Positions 17,542 through 26,506 of a stretch of 64,000 nucleotides of DNA are shown piece after piece (position 1 is the first letter of the stretch; the number at the start of each line of letters is the position of its first letter). The position numbers and the translations under genes were made by a program. The DNA is taken from the NCBI RefSeq assembly GCF_011694515.1, contig NZ_CP050192.1, positions 1,807,827 through 1,871,826 of the forward strand, given 5' to 3'. The DNA is from Mycobacterium sp. DL592 (GTDB lineage: Bacteria; Actinomycetota; Actinomycetes; Mycobacteriales; Mycobacteriaceae). The notes under the pieces are model-generated. The model had not been told where the DNA came from. It did no database searches and saw only the letters and a list, made by a program, of their open reading frames with translations.

Positions 17542-18666
17542 ATGCCCTCGGTCACCCGTTTCGGATCTCACGTCGCCCGGGGAGTTCGGCGGTTGGCCGC
17601 CGACGCGGCACTGGGCGGCCGGCGCCACGTCCCGCGCCGGATCGACGACCTCGACCCCGCCGCTTTATCGGCGATCATCGGCCGGCCGGTGTCGTCGGTC
17701 AGCAGGCTGGACGGCACGTTCGGCACGTCGAGCCGGGCTCGGCTGGCGCTGCGCGGTGCCGACGTACCGGAGTCGGTCTTCGTCAAGATGTCGGCCGACA
17801 CCGCGGGAATCCGGATGCTGGGGGAACTGGCCGGACTCGGCGAGACCGAGGCGCGCTTCTACCGCGAACTCGCCCCCGAGCTGAGCCGGGGCGTCCCGCG
17901 GTCCTACGGGTCGGTCTTCGACCCGCTGACCGGGCGTTTCGTCGTGGTGCTCGAGGACATGGCCGTCTCGGAATGCCTGTTCCCGGACACTCTTCGCCCG
18001 CTCGACCCCGGCCAGCTCGCCCAGGTCGTCGAGGTGCTCGCGCATCTGCACGCCACCTTCTGGGGCCGCCTGCCGGAAAAGCCCGGCGGCAGTGGGCGAT
18101 TCGGGTGGTTGCAGGCGCCGTCGTCGGATCCGGCCAACCTGCTGACACCCTCGGTCATGAAGTTGTCGGCACGCAAGCTCGGGCAGTCAACCTCGATCCC
18201 GGTGCAATCCGGCCGCTACCTATGGGAGCACTTCGCCGCCGTCACGGCGATCGTCGACAGCGGCCCGCACACCGTGCTGCACGGTGACAGCCACCCGGGC
18301 AATACGTTCTTCCGGGACGGCACAGCGGGCCTGCTGGACTGGCAGGTCGTCCGACGCGGTCATCCGGCGCGCGACCTGGCCTACGCGATCGTGCTGGGCA
18401 CGCCGGCCCAGGACCGCCACCTGGTGGAGCGCGACCTGCTGGAGACCTATCGCCGCGCGCTGGCGGCCGACGGTGGTCCCGACCTCGACGCTGACGACCT
18501 GTGGAGGCGGTACCGGCAAGCGATGGTCCACCCTTACCTGTCCGCGTTGACCACGGCGGGCCTGGGCGGACTGCAGGACGACGACATTGCCCTGGAAGGG
18601 CTAGCGCGGGCAGTGACTGCCCTCGGCGAGTTGGAGACCGTCGCCGCGCTGCAGGCTGCGCGCTGA
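17542..18666 (+). CDS. Phosphotransferase family protein (aminoglycoside phosphotransferase-like kinase)
   Basis: A 374-residue kinase-fold protein. The catalytic loop is HGDSHPGN (about residue 250) and the metal-binding motif is LLDWQ. An N-terminal lobe carries VFVKMS, with a candidate ATP-binding lysine, and VVLEDM. This subgroup (APH/EcKinase-like) is common next to acyl-CoA dehydrogenases and SRPBCC proteins in mycobacteria. It is thought to phosphorylate small alcohols or steroid-like metabolites rather than antibiotics. A role in resistance should not be assumed. Confidence 0.87.
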   Translation: MPSVTRFGSHVARGVRRLAADAALGGRRHVPRRIDDLDPAALSAIIGRPVSSVSRLDGTFGTSSRARLALRGADVPESVFVKMSADTAGIRMLGELAGLGETEARFYRELAPELSRGVPRSYGSVFDPLTGRFVVVLEDMAVSECLFPDTLRPLDPGQLAQVVEVLAHLHATFWGRLPEKPGGSGRFGWLQAPSSDPANLLTPSVMKLSARKLGQSTSIPVQSGRYLWEHFAAVTAIVDSGPHTVLHGDSHPGNTFFRDGTAGLLDWQVVRRGHPARDLAYAIVLGTPAQDRHLVERDLLETYRRALAADGGPDLDADDLWRRYRQAMVHPYLSALTTAGLGGLQDDDIALEGLARAVTALGELETVAALQAAR

Positions 18667-18668
18667 AA

Positions 18669-18956
18669 CTACTTGGCGCAGTTGATCGTCACGTAGGCGA
18701 TCGGCTGGCTGCCCGCCGAGCCGACGGTGTTGATGTCGGTGACTGTGCACTGCGACAACCCCGCGTTGGGCACACCGTTCTCGTACTGAAGTGTGACGTC
18801 GTAGCCGAGGTTGTCGAGGTCGCCGATGGTGGCGGCCGCCGACTCCGAGCCGGGCTCGGGGATGTTCGGCGGATCAGCCAAAGCGGCGGGGGCCAAGGCA
18901 ATCGACGCGCCGAGACCGGTCAGTAAGGCAGCAGCACAGCGCATTCCAAGCGACAT
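18669..18956 (-). CDS. Small secreted protein
   Basis: A 95-residue exported protein. A signal peptide ends at about residue 27 (ALAPAALA-DPP). The mature part, of about 68 residues, has two cysteines (LSQCTVTD and the near-terminal INCAK) likely to form a disulfide. The pattern GDLDNLGYDVTLQYENGVP occurs in a family of short mycobacterial secreted proteins of unknown function. I chose ATG 18956 because the upstream open frame is antisense-like and has no signal. It is downstream of the mmpS-mmpL-DUF5078 genes in the same direction. Confidence 0.75.
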   Translation of the reverse strand: MSLGMRCAAALLTGLGASIALAPAALADPPNIPEPGSESAAATIGDLDNLGYDVTLQYENGVPNAGLSQCTVTDINTVGSAGSQPIAYVTINCAK

Positions 18957-19033
18957 GCCAGGACTGTCGCGGTTGCGCCTTGCGGCGCGGGGAACGCTGG
19001 TTGAACGGGCGTCAAACACCAGGTGTCGGGTCA

Positions 19034-19489
19034 TCACCAGTTCCACACAGACATGTCGTTGGGCGCGTAGTTCATGCAGACGTCGGTGGTCTTGGCGGCC
19101 ACACCCTTGTTGTTGAAGAACAGCTTGGCGTGGTTGGGCCACTGGAACACCAGCGGATCGGAGTAGATGTTGGTTGCCATCTCCTCAGACCAGCCACGGC
19201 GGGCCGCTGCGTCCATCGAGTAGAACCAGTGGACGTAGTCCTGGGCGGCCTGCTGAACCTCGGGCGACTTGTTGTTGTAGTCGATCATGTAGCGCTCGTA
19301 GTAGACCGGTGTCACGTCGCGCGCGGCCGCCATGATCTGTTCGGCGGTGCACGTCGTGATGATCATGCGGTGCGGAATCGGGTAGTCGTCGGAAGCGTCC
19401 GCGGCAGCCGTCGCGGGCAGTGCCACCGCCGCCGCAGCCAGGGCAGCCGCCGCCGCGCCCATGCGCAGAGCCGTGCTCATCGTTGTCAT
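19034..19489 (-). CDS. Secreted DUF5078 family protein
   Basis: A 151-residue exported protein. Residues 1 to about 31 are a signal peptide ending ATAAA-DAS. The mature domain has two cysteines ([15 protein letters not shown]) and the pattern [28 protein letters not shown] and [15 protein letters not shown], typical of DUF5078. Members are restricted to mycobacteria and relatives, are often encoded directly after mmpL genes, and may be periplasmic partners of lipid exporters. The ATG overlaps the mmpL stop (ATGA), and a strong AAGGAGG lies within the end of mmpL, so the two are translationally coupled. Confidence 0.85.
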   Translation of the reverse strand: MTTMSTALRMGAAAAALAAAAVALPATAAADASDDYPIPHRMIITTCTAEQIMAAARDVTPVYYERYMIDYNNKSPEVQQAAQDYVHWFYSMDAAARRGWSEEMATNIYSDPLVFQWPNHAKLFFNNKGVAAKTTDVCMNYAPNDMSVWNW

Positions 19490-22380
19490 GTTGTACCTCC
19501 TTCAGGGCTCGCGCCCACGGACAGCCGATCCGTATCGTCTGCGTCGTCGCGTCGCGGCGACGGCCACTGTTGCGGCAGCGGGCGTTGACGCACCCGTTGC
19601 GGCCACCAGAACCACTTGCCCAGCAGCGCGGCGATCGACGGCGTCATGAACGACCGGACGATCAGCGTGTCGAACAGCAGGCCGAGAGCGATCGTGGTCC
19701 CGACCTGGCCGCCCACCCGCAGCGGGCTGATCAACATCGAGCCCATGGTGAACGCGAACACCAGGCCGGCCGATGTCACCACCGAACCACTGCCAGCCAT
19801 TGCCCGGATGATACCGGTGTTGAGTCCGGCATGGATCTCTTCTTTGAACCGTGCGACCAGCAGCAGGTTGTAGTCCGATCCGACCGCAAGCAGGATGATC
19901 ACGGCCATCGCGAGTACGAGCCAGTGCAGTGGCTGGCCGAGGATGTGCTGCCACAGCAGCACCGACAGCCCGAACGACGCGCCCAGCGACAAGACCACGG
20001 TGCCTACGATCACCGCCGCGGCAACGATGCTTCGGGTGATCACCAGCATGATCACGAAGATCAGGCACAGCGCGGCGATGCCGGCGATCAGCAGGTCGTA
20101 GTTGGCGCCGTTCTGCATGTCCTTGTAGACCGACGCGGTGCCGCCCATGAAGACCTTGGAACCCTCCAGCGGAGTGCCCTTGATGGCCTCGAACGCGGCG
20201 TTCTTGACCTTGTCGATGTGCGAGATGCCTTCCGGCGTCGCGGGGTCACCTTCGTGAGAGATGATGAACCGCACCGCTTTTCCGTCCGGAGAGACGAACA
20301 TTTTGAGGCCGCGCTTGAAATCGGGATTGTCGAACACTTCCGGCGGCAGGTAGAACGAGTCGTCGTTCTTCGAGGCGTCGAAGGCCTGACCCATCGCGGT
20401 CGCGTTGTCCTGCATCGCCTGCATCTGGTCCTGGAAGCCGCTCATCGTCGACTGCATCGTCATCATCGATGCCTTCATGCTCTTCATGGTCGCGATCATC
20501 GGCGGCATGACCTGAACCATCTTCGGCATCAGGACATCGAGCCTGTCCATGTCGACGACCAGTGACGCCAGATCGTCACTGAGCGTGTCGATACCGTCGA
20601 GGCTGTCGAAGATCGACCGCAACGACCAGCAGATCGGGATGTCGAAGCAGTGCGGCTCCCAGTACAGGTAGTTGCGGATCGGCCGGAAGAAGTCGTCGAA
20701 ATCGGCCAGGTGGTCCCGGATTTCGTTGGTGTCGGCGACCATCTGCTTGGTCTTGGCCACCATGTCGTGGGTGACGCCCACCATCTGCTTGGTCAGCGCC
20801 AGCATGCGTTCCATGGTGTCGATGCTGACCTGCAGCTCGTCACCCATCTTGAGCATGTCCTTCATGCGGTCCTGCAGGTAGGACATGTTCATCGTCTGGT
20901 TGGTGCCCGACATGCTGATGATGAAGGGGATCGATGTGTGCTCGATCGGCGTGCCCAGCGGACGGGTGATGGTCTGCACCCGTCCGATACCCGGGATGTG
21001 GAAGACACTCTTGGCAACGCGGTCGATCACCAGCATGTCCGACGGGTTGCGCACGTCGTGGTCGGCTTCGATCAGCAGCAGTTCCGGGTTCATCCGCGCC
21101 TGCGGGAAATGCCGGTCCGCGGCGGCGTAGCCGATGTTGGCCGGGATGTCCTTGGGCAGGTAGTTACGGTCGTTGTAGTTGGTCGTATACGACGGCAGGG
21201 CGAGCAGGCCGACCAGGGCGAGCGCGATCGAGGCGACCAGGATGGGGGCGGGCCAGCGGACCACTGCGGTGCCGACCCGGCGCCACATGTGGGTGTTCAT
21301 CTTCCGCTTGGGCTCGAAGATCTTTCGGAATCTGCTGCCGATCGCGATGACCGCGGGACCGAAGGTCAGTGCCGCGAACACCACCACGAGCATGCCGATG
21401 GCCAGCGGGAAGCCCAGTGACCTGAAGTAGGGCAGCCGGGTGAAATGCAGGCAGAACGTCGCGCCGGCGATGGTCAGGCCCGAGCCCAGGATCACGTGGG
21501 CGGTGCCGTGGTACATGGTGTAGAACGCGGTTTCGCGATCTTCGCCGTCGAGTCGGGCCTCGTGGTAGCGCCCGATCAGGAATATCGCGTAGTCGGTGGC
21601 CGCGGCGATGGACAGGGTCGCCAGCAGGTTGACCGCGAATGTCGACAGGCCGATGATCTCGGCGTTGCCCAGGAACGCGATGACCCCCCGGGCCGCGGTG
21701 AGTTCGAGGAACACCATCACCAGCACCAGGACGGTGGTGACGATCGAGCGGTAGACCAGCATCAACATCACGAAGATGACGCCGATGGTCACCATCTCGA
21801 CGACCTTGACCGCCGAGTCGCCGACGTTGTGCTGGTCGTGGCTCAGTGCGGTCGGGCCGGTGACGTAGACCTTGATGCCGGCCGGGGGCGGGTTGGCCGT
21901 AACGATCTTCTGCACCGCGTCAACCGACTCGTTGGCCAGGCTCTCGCCCTGGTTACCAGCCAGATAAACCTGGACGTAGGCGGCTTTGCCGTCGGCGCTC
22001 TGGGAGCCGGCGGCGGTCAGCGGATCGCCCCAGAAATCCTGGATGTGCTCGACGTGCTTGGGATCGTCGCGCAGCTTTTTGATCAGGCCGTCGTAGTACT
22101 GGTGGGCTTCGGCGCCCAGCGGCTGATCGCCTTCCAGCAGGATCATCGCGCTGCTGTTGGAGTCGAACTCCTGGAAGTCCTTGCCGACCCGCTTCATCGC
22201 TTGCATCGACGGTGCGTCGTCGGGCGCCAGCGACACGGTGTGTTCCTGGCTCACCTGCTCGAGCGGGGGGACCGCGACGCTGAGCACGACGACGAGCCCG
22301 ACCCAGAAGAGCACGATCGGGATGGCGAAACTCCGGACGAACCGGGGAATCAGCGGGTGCGTTCCGTGTGGGTTGCTCAT
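19486..22380 (-). CDS. MmpL family RND transporter
   Basis: A 964-residue inner-membrane lipid or siderophore exporter. Twelve membrane segments are expected. The first proton-relay motif [16 protein letters not shown] holds D263-Y264, and the second is [17 protein letters not shown] near residue 835. Between the two halves is a long Met-rich coiled-coil region (repeated [24 protein letters not shown]), the feature of MmpL4/MmpL5-type transporters that form a periplasmic extension. Length fits MmpL4/5 (about 960). The preceding mmpS gene overlaps its start by four bases, giving an MmpS-MmpL pair with a downstream DUF5078 protein. The cargo is unknown. Confidence 0.95.
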   Translation of the reverse strand: MSNPHGTHPLIPRFVRSFAIPIVLFWVGLVVVLSVAVPPLEQVSQEHTVSLAPDDAPSMQAMKRVGKDFQEFDSNSSAMILLEGDQPLGAEAHQYYDGLIKKLRDDPKHVEHIQDFWGDPLTAAGSQSADGKAAYVQVYLAGNQGESLANESVDAVQKIVTANPPPAGIKVYVTGPTALSHDQHNVGDSAVKVVEMVTIGVIFVMLMLVYRSIVTTVLVLVMVFLELTAARGVIAFLGNAEIIGLSTFAVNLLATLSIAAATDYAIFLIGRYHEARLDGEDRETAFYTMYHGTAHVILGSGLTIAGATFCLHFTRLPYFRSLGFPLAIGMLVVVFAALTFGPAVIAIGSRFRKIFEPKRKMNTHMWRRVGTAVVRWPAPILVASIALALVGLLALPSYTTNYNDRNYLPKDIPANIGYAAADRHFPQARMNPELLLIEADHDVRNPSDMLVIDRVAKSVFHIPGIGRVQTITRPLGTPIEHTSIPFIISMSGTNQTMNMSYLQDRMKDMLKMGDELQVSIDTMERMLALTKQMVGVTHDMVAKTKQMVADTNEIRDHLADFDDFFRPIRNYLYWEPHCFDIPICWSLRSIFDSLDGIDTLSDDLASLVVDMDRLDVLMPKMVQVMPPMIATMKSMKASMMTMQSTMSGFQDQMQAMQDNATAMGQAFDASKNDDSFYLPPEVFDNPDFKRGLKMFVSPDGKAVRFIISHEGDPATPEGISHIDKVKNAAFEAIKGTPLEGSKVFMGGTASVYKDMQNGANYDLLIAGIAALCLIFVIMLVITRSIVAAAVIVGTVVLSLGASFGLSVLLWQHILGQPLHWLVLAMAVIILLAVGSDYNLLLVARFKEEIHAGLNTGIIRAMAGSGSVVTSAGLVFAFTMGSMLISPLRVGGQVGTTIALGLLFDTLIVRSFMTPSIAALLGKWFWWPQRVRQRPLPQQWPSPRRDDADDTDRLSVGASPEGGTT

Positions 22381-22808
22381 GCGGACTTCACCAGACAGAA
22401 GGTCTGTGCGTTGACCCCCGACGAGGTCTTCTCGTCCTTGAGGACGCCGTCGACCAGGATGCGGCAGCCGATGGTGTCGGTATCACCTTGCGCGACGATG
22501 TTGGCGCTGGCCGCGGGGGCGGTGGTGGTCAGGGTGACCGTCCACGGCAGCGTGACATCACGCGCGATCTGGGGCTGGGCATCGAGGTCGAGGTAGTTGA
22601 CGGTCGCTACCGAGCCCTGCGGGCCGAAAATCTCGTAGGTCACCTGCTTGGGATTGAACGGCTTGGTGTCGTTGGCCAGGCCGCTGCCCGCCCGGGTGAG
22701 TTCGGTTTTGCCGAACACTCCGTGCAGCCGGAACACCGAGAACGCCGCGATGGCCACCACGATGAAGATGACCACCGGGATCCACGCGCGTCTAAGTGCC
22801 TTGACCAT
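22377..22808 (-). CDS. MmpS family transport accessory protein
   Basis: A 143-residue single-pass membrane protein. A membrane segment lies at about residues 9-28 ([18 protein letters not shown]). The periplasmic domain contains [19 protein letters not shown], a [10 protein letters not shown] strand and a disulfide pair (IGCRI near ILVDG, and FCLVKSA at the end), the MmpS signature. It pairs with the MmpL encoded next (ATGA overlap). The ATG at 22808 has GGGGA upstream. Tandem 21-bp repeats at 22921-22960 lie about 110 bp upstream and may be its operator. Confidence 0.93.
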   Translation of the reverse strand: MVKALRRAWIPVVIFIVVAIAAFSVFRLHGVFGKTELTRAGSGLANDTKPFNPKQVTYEIFGPQGSVATVNYLDLDAQPQIARDVTLPWTVTLTTTAPAASANIVAQGDTDTIGCRILVDGVLKDEKTSSGVNAQTFCLVKSA

Positions 22809-22920
22809 AGATTTCCCCGACGTCAGGACGCCGACACGGGCAACGCGCACAATTCTGCGACGCCGATCGTGAGGGTGTCCGTCAGTCTCATCTCAACCCC
22901 GATTTTCTCGCGCCGCGACA

Positions 22921-22960
22921 GATTAGTCGATTTAACTGAGAGATTAGCTCACTTAACTGA
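22921..22960. promoter_or_regulatory. Tandem 21-bp operator-like repeats upstream of mmpS
   Basis: GATTAG-N5-TTAACTGA occurs twice, at 22921-22939 and 22942-22960, exactly 21 bp apart (two helical turns). This lies within the 344-bp gene-free stretch 22809-23152 between mmpS and the DUF732 gene. The rest of that stretch shows nothing I can name apart from its likely divergent promoters. No regulator gene is adjacent. Confidence 0.6.
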
Positions 22961-23152
22961 TCGGACGATACCCCGCGGTAGCTTCTCCGTGGGATTTCCC
23001 TTCCTCATTCGTGCCCGAGGTCACACCGGTCCTCCGGGTGTGATGGGTCGCATCACGCACCGGCGTTGTGGCGCACCGGGTTTCGTCTGCCGCATACGCC
23101 ATCCGCAGGTGGGCTTCCGCGTAGCTGGTTAGCTGGCCTACAATTCGTCTTC

Positions 23153-23491
23153 ATGAACGTCACGAGGCTTGCCATGGTCGCTGCTGCTGCCCTCGCGGCG
23201 CCGATGGTCCTGGCCGGTCCGGCGCACGCCGATCCCGATATCGATTTCGCCAACCAGCTGCATGGTTTCGGGATCTACGGCCCGCGTGACTACAACGCCT
23301 GGATCGGCAAGATCACCTGCAAGCGCCTCAACAACGGCCTGGACCGCGACGCGTACCAGTCGGCCAAGTTCATCCTGACCAACCTGCCCAACGGGTCCAC
23401 CCAGGCGCAGGCCGTGCAGTTCTTGGGCGCGGCGATCAATACCTACTGCCCGGAGCAGATCGGCGTACTGCAACGGGCCGCTGTCCAGTAA
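23153..23491 (+). CDS. Secreted DUF732 family protein
   Basis: A 112-residue exported protein. Residues 1-26 are a signal peptide ending AHA-DPD. The mature domain carries the DUF732 pattern DFANQLHGFGIYGPRDYNAW, then a conserved cysteine (ITCKRL) and a second one in NTYCPEQ. It ends with a short helix. DUF732 proteins are small, mycobacteria-specific, secreted and of unknown function. It starts eight bases upstream of an SRPBCC cluster partner (ten-base gap after its stop), so the two may be co-transcribed. Confidence 0.88.
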   Translation: MNVTRLAMVAAAALAAPMVLAGPAHADPDIDFANQLHGFGIYGPRDYNAWIGKITCKRLNNGLDRDAYQSAKFILTNLPNGSTQAQAVQFLGAAINTYCPEQIGVLQRAAVQ

Positions 23492-23500
23492 GGACTGCTC

Positions 23501-23956
23501 ATGGCCGGGCCGGTCGACCGGACCATCACCGAGGATGTGCCGGGTACACCCGAGGCCGTCCGCGCCCACTATGTCGATCTCGACAACATCAAGGATGTCC
23601 ACCCGCTGGTGGTAGCGGTGCGCACTCTGCACCGCAGTGACTCCGACGACGGGTACACCCACACCTATCGGGTGTCCGACCGGATCCCGCTAGGCTTCGC
23701 GACCCTTCCCATCAGCTACACGGCCACTGTGCGGGTGCCCCGCACCGGCCCGGTCGTCACCGAAGCCCGTCAGTTCCCGCGCGTGCGCCTCGACGGCGTG
23801 GTCTCCTTCGAGCCCATCCCGACGGGCACCCGGCTGACCGAGCGCATCCGCATCAGTGCGCCCTGGCCGCTGCTGGGAATGACGGCCAGGCAAGCCGTCG
23901 CTGCGCACCGGGAGATGCTGGCCGGAATCCGCCGACGGTTCGAAGCGCGGGGCTAG
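23501..23956 (+). CDS. SRPBCC family protein
   Basis: A 151-residue START-like ligand-binding protein with no signal peptide. Pattern: DRTITEDVPGTPEAVRAHYV (strand, then helix), central TYRVSDRIPLGF strands, and a C-terminal helix VAAHREMLAGIRRRFEA. It follows the DUF732 gene by nine bases and converges on the SDR gene with no gap (TAG ends at 23956 and the opposite stop begins at 23957). The ligand is unknown. Confidence 0.82.
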   Translation: MAGPVDRTITEDVPGTPEAVRAHYVDLDNIKDVHPLVVAVRTLHRSDSDDGYTHTYRVSDRIPLGFATLPISYTATVRVPRTGPVVTEARQFPRVRLDGVVSFEPIPTGTRLTERIRISAPWPLLGMTARQAVAAHREMLAGIRRRFEARG

Positions 23957-24697
23957 TCAGCCGGCGGTTTTACCGTTGTCGACGTTGTAGACGGCGCCGT
24001 GGATCGTCGACGCGTCATCGCTGGCCAGAAAGGCGATCACCTTGGCGACGTCGCGGGGGTCCATCATTCCGCGGGGTGCGGCGATCCGCATGATCAGGTT
24101 CCAGTCGGCGTCGTCGGGGGTGGCGAACTCCGTCACCTGCGGGGTGAGCATCCCGCCGGGACACACCACGTTGACCCGCAGCTGCTCCTTGGTGAACTCC
24201 ACGGCCAGTGCCCGGGTCAGCCCGACCAGTCCGTGTTTGGCGGCGCAGTAGCCGGCCGAGTAGACCTCACCCTCGACCCCGGCGATCGAGGCCACGTTGA
24301 CGATGTTGCCGCCGGCCTCCAGCAGATGTGGCAGTGCCGCGCGGCTCAGGTAGAACGGTCCGTTGAGGTTGACCGCCAGGTCGTAGTCCCAATCCTGGTC
24401 GGCGACCGACGCGGTGTGGCGCATCTGATGGAAACCCGCGGCGTTGACCAGAACGTCGAGCCTGCCGAAGCGTTCAACACACCCCGCGACGGCATCCCGG
24501 CAGGCCTGTGCACTCGTGATGTCGACCGATGCATAGGCGCCGCCCGGGACGGTCTCGAACACTCCTGCCATTCGTTCGGTGTCGCGGGCGATCCCGTAGA
24601 CCGTGGCGCCCCGTTCGGCGAAGACCTGTGCCACCGCGGCGCCGAGGCCCGACGAAGCTCCGGTCACGAGGGCAACTTTTCCGCTCAGCTGTGTCAC
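23957..24697 (-). CDS. SDR family oxidoreductase
   Basis: A 246-residue classical short-chain dehydrogenase. TGASSGLG lies at about 12-19, NAAG replaces NNAG, catalytic serine is in NVASIAG and Y-x3-K in YCAAKHG. VCPGGMLTP follows. It should reduce or oxidise a hydroxyl/keto group with NAD(P)H. The GTG at 24697 is chosen because the family begins there and AAGGG lies just upstream. The frame remains open to 24895 but overlaps the cysteine-rich protein gene. Confidence 0.88.
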   Translation of the reverse strand: MTQLSGKVALVTGASSGLGAAVAQVFAERGATVYGIARDTERMAGVFETVPGGAYASVDITSAQACRDAVAGCVERFGRLDVLVNAAGFHQMRHTASVADQDWDYDLAVNLNGPFYLSRAALPHLLEAGGNIVNVASIAGVEGEVYSAGYCAAKHGLVGLTRALAVEFTKEQLRVNVVCPGGMLTPQVTEFATPDDADWNLIMRIAAPRGMMDPRDVAKVIAFLASDDASTIHGAVYNVDNGKTAG

Positions 24698-24729
24698 GGC
24701 CCGACCCTTCCGCCGGGTCTCGAGGCCGG

Positions 24730-25131
24730 CTACATGTGTACGTTGCGGACGCCTACCGCGTTGCGCAATCCCGAGCAGTTGTAGCACCCGATGCACCCCA
24801 CGCAGTCGGTGCACCGGGCACAGGCGAGACACGCCAGGCATCGGCGGCATGCGAAGCACGCCGCGCATCCGACGCATTCCCGCATCAGAATGCACAACAC
24901 GGTGATCAGGCAGCCCGCGATCACCGCACTGCCTGCCGTCGCGACCGACCCGGCGACCACGGCGCTGCCCGCGGTCGCCAGCGACCCGGCAATGGCGGCA
25001 CTGCCCGCCGTTGCCACCGATCCACCCACTGCGGCGCTGCCCACGGTGGTGATGGACCCGGCCACCGCCGTACTGGTCGTGGTCGCGATCGATCCGGCAG
25101 TGGTCCCGGCGTCATCTGTGGCGGTCCGCAT
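24730..25131 (-). CDS. Protein with five 12-residue repeats and a (Cys-X-X)12 array
   Basis: A 133-residue protein I cannot assign to a named family. Residues 12-71 are five tandem 12-residue units of the form AGSVATAGSAVI, rich in small residues with aliphatic positions in register. Residues 72-85 are hydrophobic (GCLITVLCILM). Residues 86-119 hold twelve cysteines exactly three apart (86, 89 and so on to 119), with single hydrophobic or charged residues between them. The tail reads SGLRNAVGVRNVHM. No signal peptide is obvious. The Cys array suggests metal-cluster or multi-zinc binding, or a cross-linked rod. ATG 25131 is chosen because the repeat begins soon after it; no strong ribosome site is seen. 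It diverges from the carotenoid operon. Confidence 0.7.
   Translation of the reverse strand: MRTATDDAGTTAGSIATTTSTAVAGSITTVGSAAVGGSVATAGSAAIAGSLATAGSAVVAGSVATAGSAVIAGCLITVLCILMRECVGCAACFACRRCLACLACARCTDCVGCIGCYNCSGLRNAVGVRNVHM
24775..24876 (-). repeat. Cys-X-X codon array (12 cysteines)
   Basis: Thirty-four codons in which every third is TGC or TGT on the minus strand. On the plus strand this reads as a periodic GCA/ACA pattern every nine bases. It encodes residues 86-119 of the cysteine-rich protein. Confidence 0.8.
24919..25098 (-). repeat. Five tandem 36-bp coding repeats
   Basis: Five copies of a 36-bp unit encode the 12-residue AGSxATxGSAxx repeats (residues 12-71) of the cysteine-rich protein. 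The three copies nearest the Cys array (24919-25026) are most alike; the N-terminal two are more divergent. Confidence 0.8.
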
Positions 25132-25359
25132 GCCGCCAGTATTCCAGCAGCTAGAGCAGCTTTCCGGGGTGCGCCGGGGGTGACTGGGAAAAATTACGCG
25201 TACGTGACCATGTGCGTTCTGACAAGGCATCCAGGTCACCACTCGCCTTGAATTGAACCCAAGAGCACCGCCGTCTGGTTGCATCGGCATCCAGGGGGGT
25301 ATCGCATGCACGGTGCTCGGCCCGGGTCGAGGTGGCCCGCCACGGGGAAGGAGCAGCCA

Positions 25360-26490
25360 TTGCGCGCATCTGACGCAGTATCGCTGAACGGCGCGCGTGT
25401 GCCTGCAGCCAGTGGTGTGGCTGTCGAACACGACGCGCAGTTCGAGATCTGGCGTAATGGCGTGCGGCACGGCGCCCTGGCCCACGTCGCCGACTTCGTC
25501 GACAACCACTGCGTCCCGCAACTGGCCGGCACCGGCATCGACGTCGCCGCGGACGTCCTCGTTCAGTTCGTCGGCGGCGGGAAGTGCCTGCGATCGACAT
25601 TCATGTATCTGGGCTGGCTGTGTGGGGCACCGGCCGACGACGCCGCGCTGCGGGCCTCGGCGGGTCTGGAACTGCTGCACGCGTTCGCCCTGCTGCAAGA
25701 CGACGTCATGGACGACTCGGACATGCGCCGGGGCCAGCCAGCCGCGCACGTCCAGTTCGGTCAGTGGCACCGCCGGCACGGCCTGTCCGGGTCGCAGTAC
25801 CGGTTCGGCGCTTCGGCCGCGATCCTGCTCTCCGACCTGTGCCTGGTGTGGGCCGAGCAGATGATGCGGGACAGCGGCGTGTCCGCCGATGCGCTGGCGC
25901 GGGCCTGGCGCCGCTACGACCTGATGCGCATCGAGCTCGCAGTCGGCCAGTTCGCCGACGTCGCCAACGACTACGGCGCCCTGCCCACCCTGGACCAGGT
26001 GCTCGACGTGGCCCGCCGTAAGTCGGGCAACTACACGGTGCGCCGGCCGTTGGAGATCGGCGCCGCGATGTCCGGCCGTGAGGAGTTGATCGACGCGCTG
26101 GGTGAGTACGGCAGCGCCGTCGGTGAGGCCTTCCAGCTCCGCGACGACATCCTGGGTGTGTTCGGCTCACCGTCGGTGACGGGAAAGCCCATCGGCGGCG
26201 ACCTCGCCGAGCGTAAAGCGACCAGCGTCGTCGTGGCCGCCCACCAGATGGCCGACGCGACGATCCGCCGCCAGTTCGTCGAACTGACGAATGCCGAGGA
26301 ACTCGACACCGCCGACATCGCCCGATGGCGCAACCTGATCGTGGCAACCGGCGCCGTCGAATGGGTCGAGGACCTGATCGACGAGCTCGTCGCGACAGCA
26401 CAGGATCACGTGTGCGACAACCGAATTGACCCGTGGGTGCAGTCGACGCTGGCCAACATGGCCGCGGCCTGCACCTTGCGAGAGACCTGA
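25360..26490 (+). CDS. crtE: Geranylgeranyl diphosphate synthase (carotenoid type)
   Basis: A polyprenyl synthetase that condenses IPP with allylic diphosphates to make GGPP, the precursor of phytoene. The first aspartate-rich motif LLQDDVMDDSDMRRG and the second FQLRDDILGVFG are both present, with GGKCLRS (IPP-binding) upstream and GDLAERKATSVV downstream. The TTG at 25360 has an ideal AAGGAG six bases upstream, giving 376 residues. An ATG at 25306 with AGGGGGG upstream gives 394 and is a fair alternative. It is the first gene of the carotenoid operon; the next gene begins 16 bp after its stop. Confidence 0.92.
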   Translation: MRASDAVSLNGARVPAASGVAVEHDAQFEIWRNGVRHGALAHVADFVDNHCVPQLAGTGIDVAADVLVQFVGGGKCLRSTFMYLGWLCGAPADDAALRASAGLELLHAFALLQDDVMDDSDMRRGQPAAHVQFGQWHRRHGLSGSQYRFGASAAILLSDLCLVWAEQMMRDSGVSADALARAWRRYDLMRIELAVGQFADVANDYGALPTLDQVLDVARRKSGNYTVRRPLEIGAAMSGREELIDALGEYGSAVGEAFQLRDDILGVFGSPSVTGKPIGGDLAERKATSVVVAAHQMADATIRRQFVELTNAEELDTADIARWRNLIVATGAVEWVEDLIDELVATAQDHVCDNRIDPWVQSTLANMAAACTLRET

Positions 26491-26506
26491 TGAGAAGGAG
26501 TCGATA

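Noticed and set aside
16972..18666. Antibiotic-resistance reading of the APH-like gene
   Set aside because: The protein belongs to a broad kinase-like family common in mycobacterial lipid/steroid contexts; nothing in the sequence points to aminoglycosides.
24791..25183. 130-codon open frame on the + strand with Ala/Thr/Val repeats
   Set aside because: Its repeats are the complement of the 36-bp repeats of the cysteine-rich gene. The minus-strand reading, with strict CXX spacing, is the more structured product.
25204..25239. GTGACC ... GGTCAC inverted repeat upstream of crtE
   Set aside because: There are only six-base arms 24 bp apart and no known carotenoid regulator motif.
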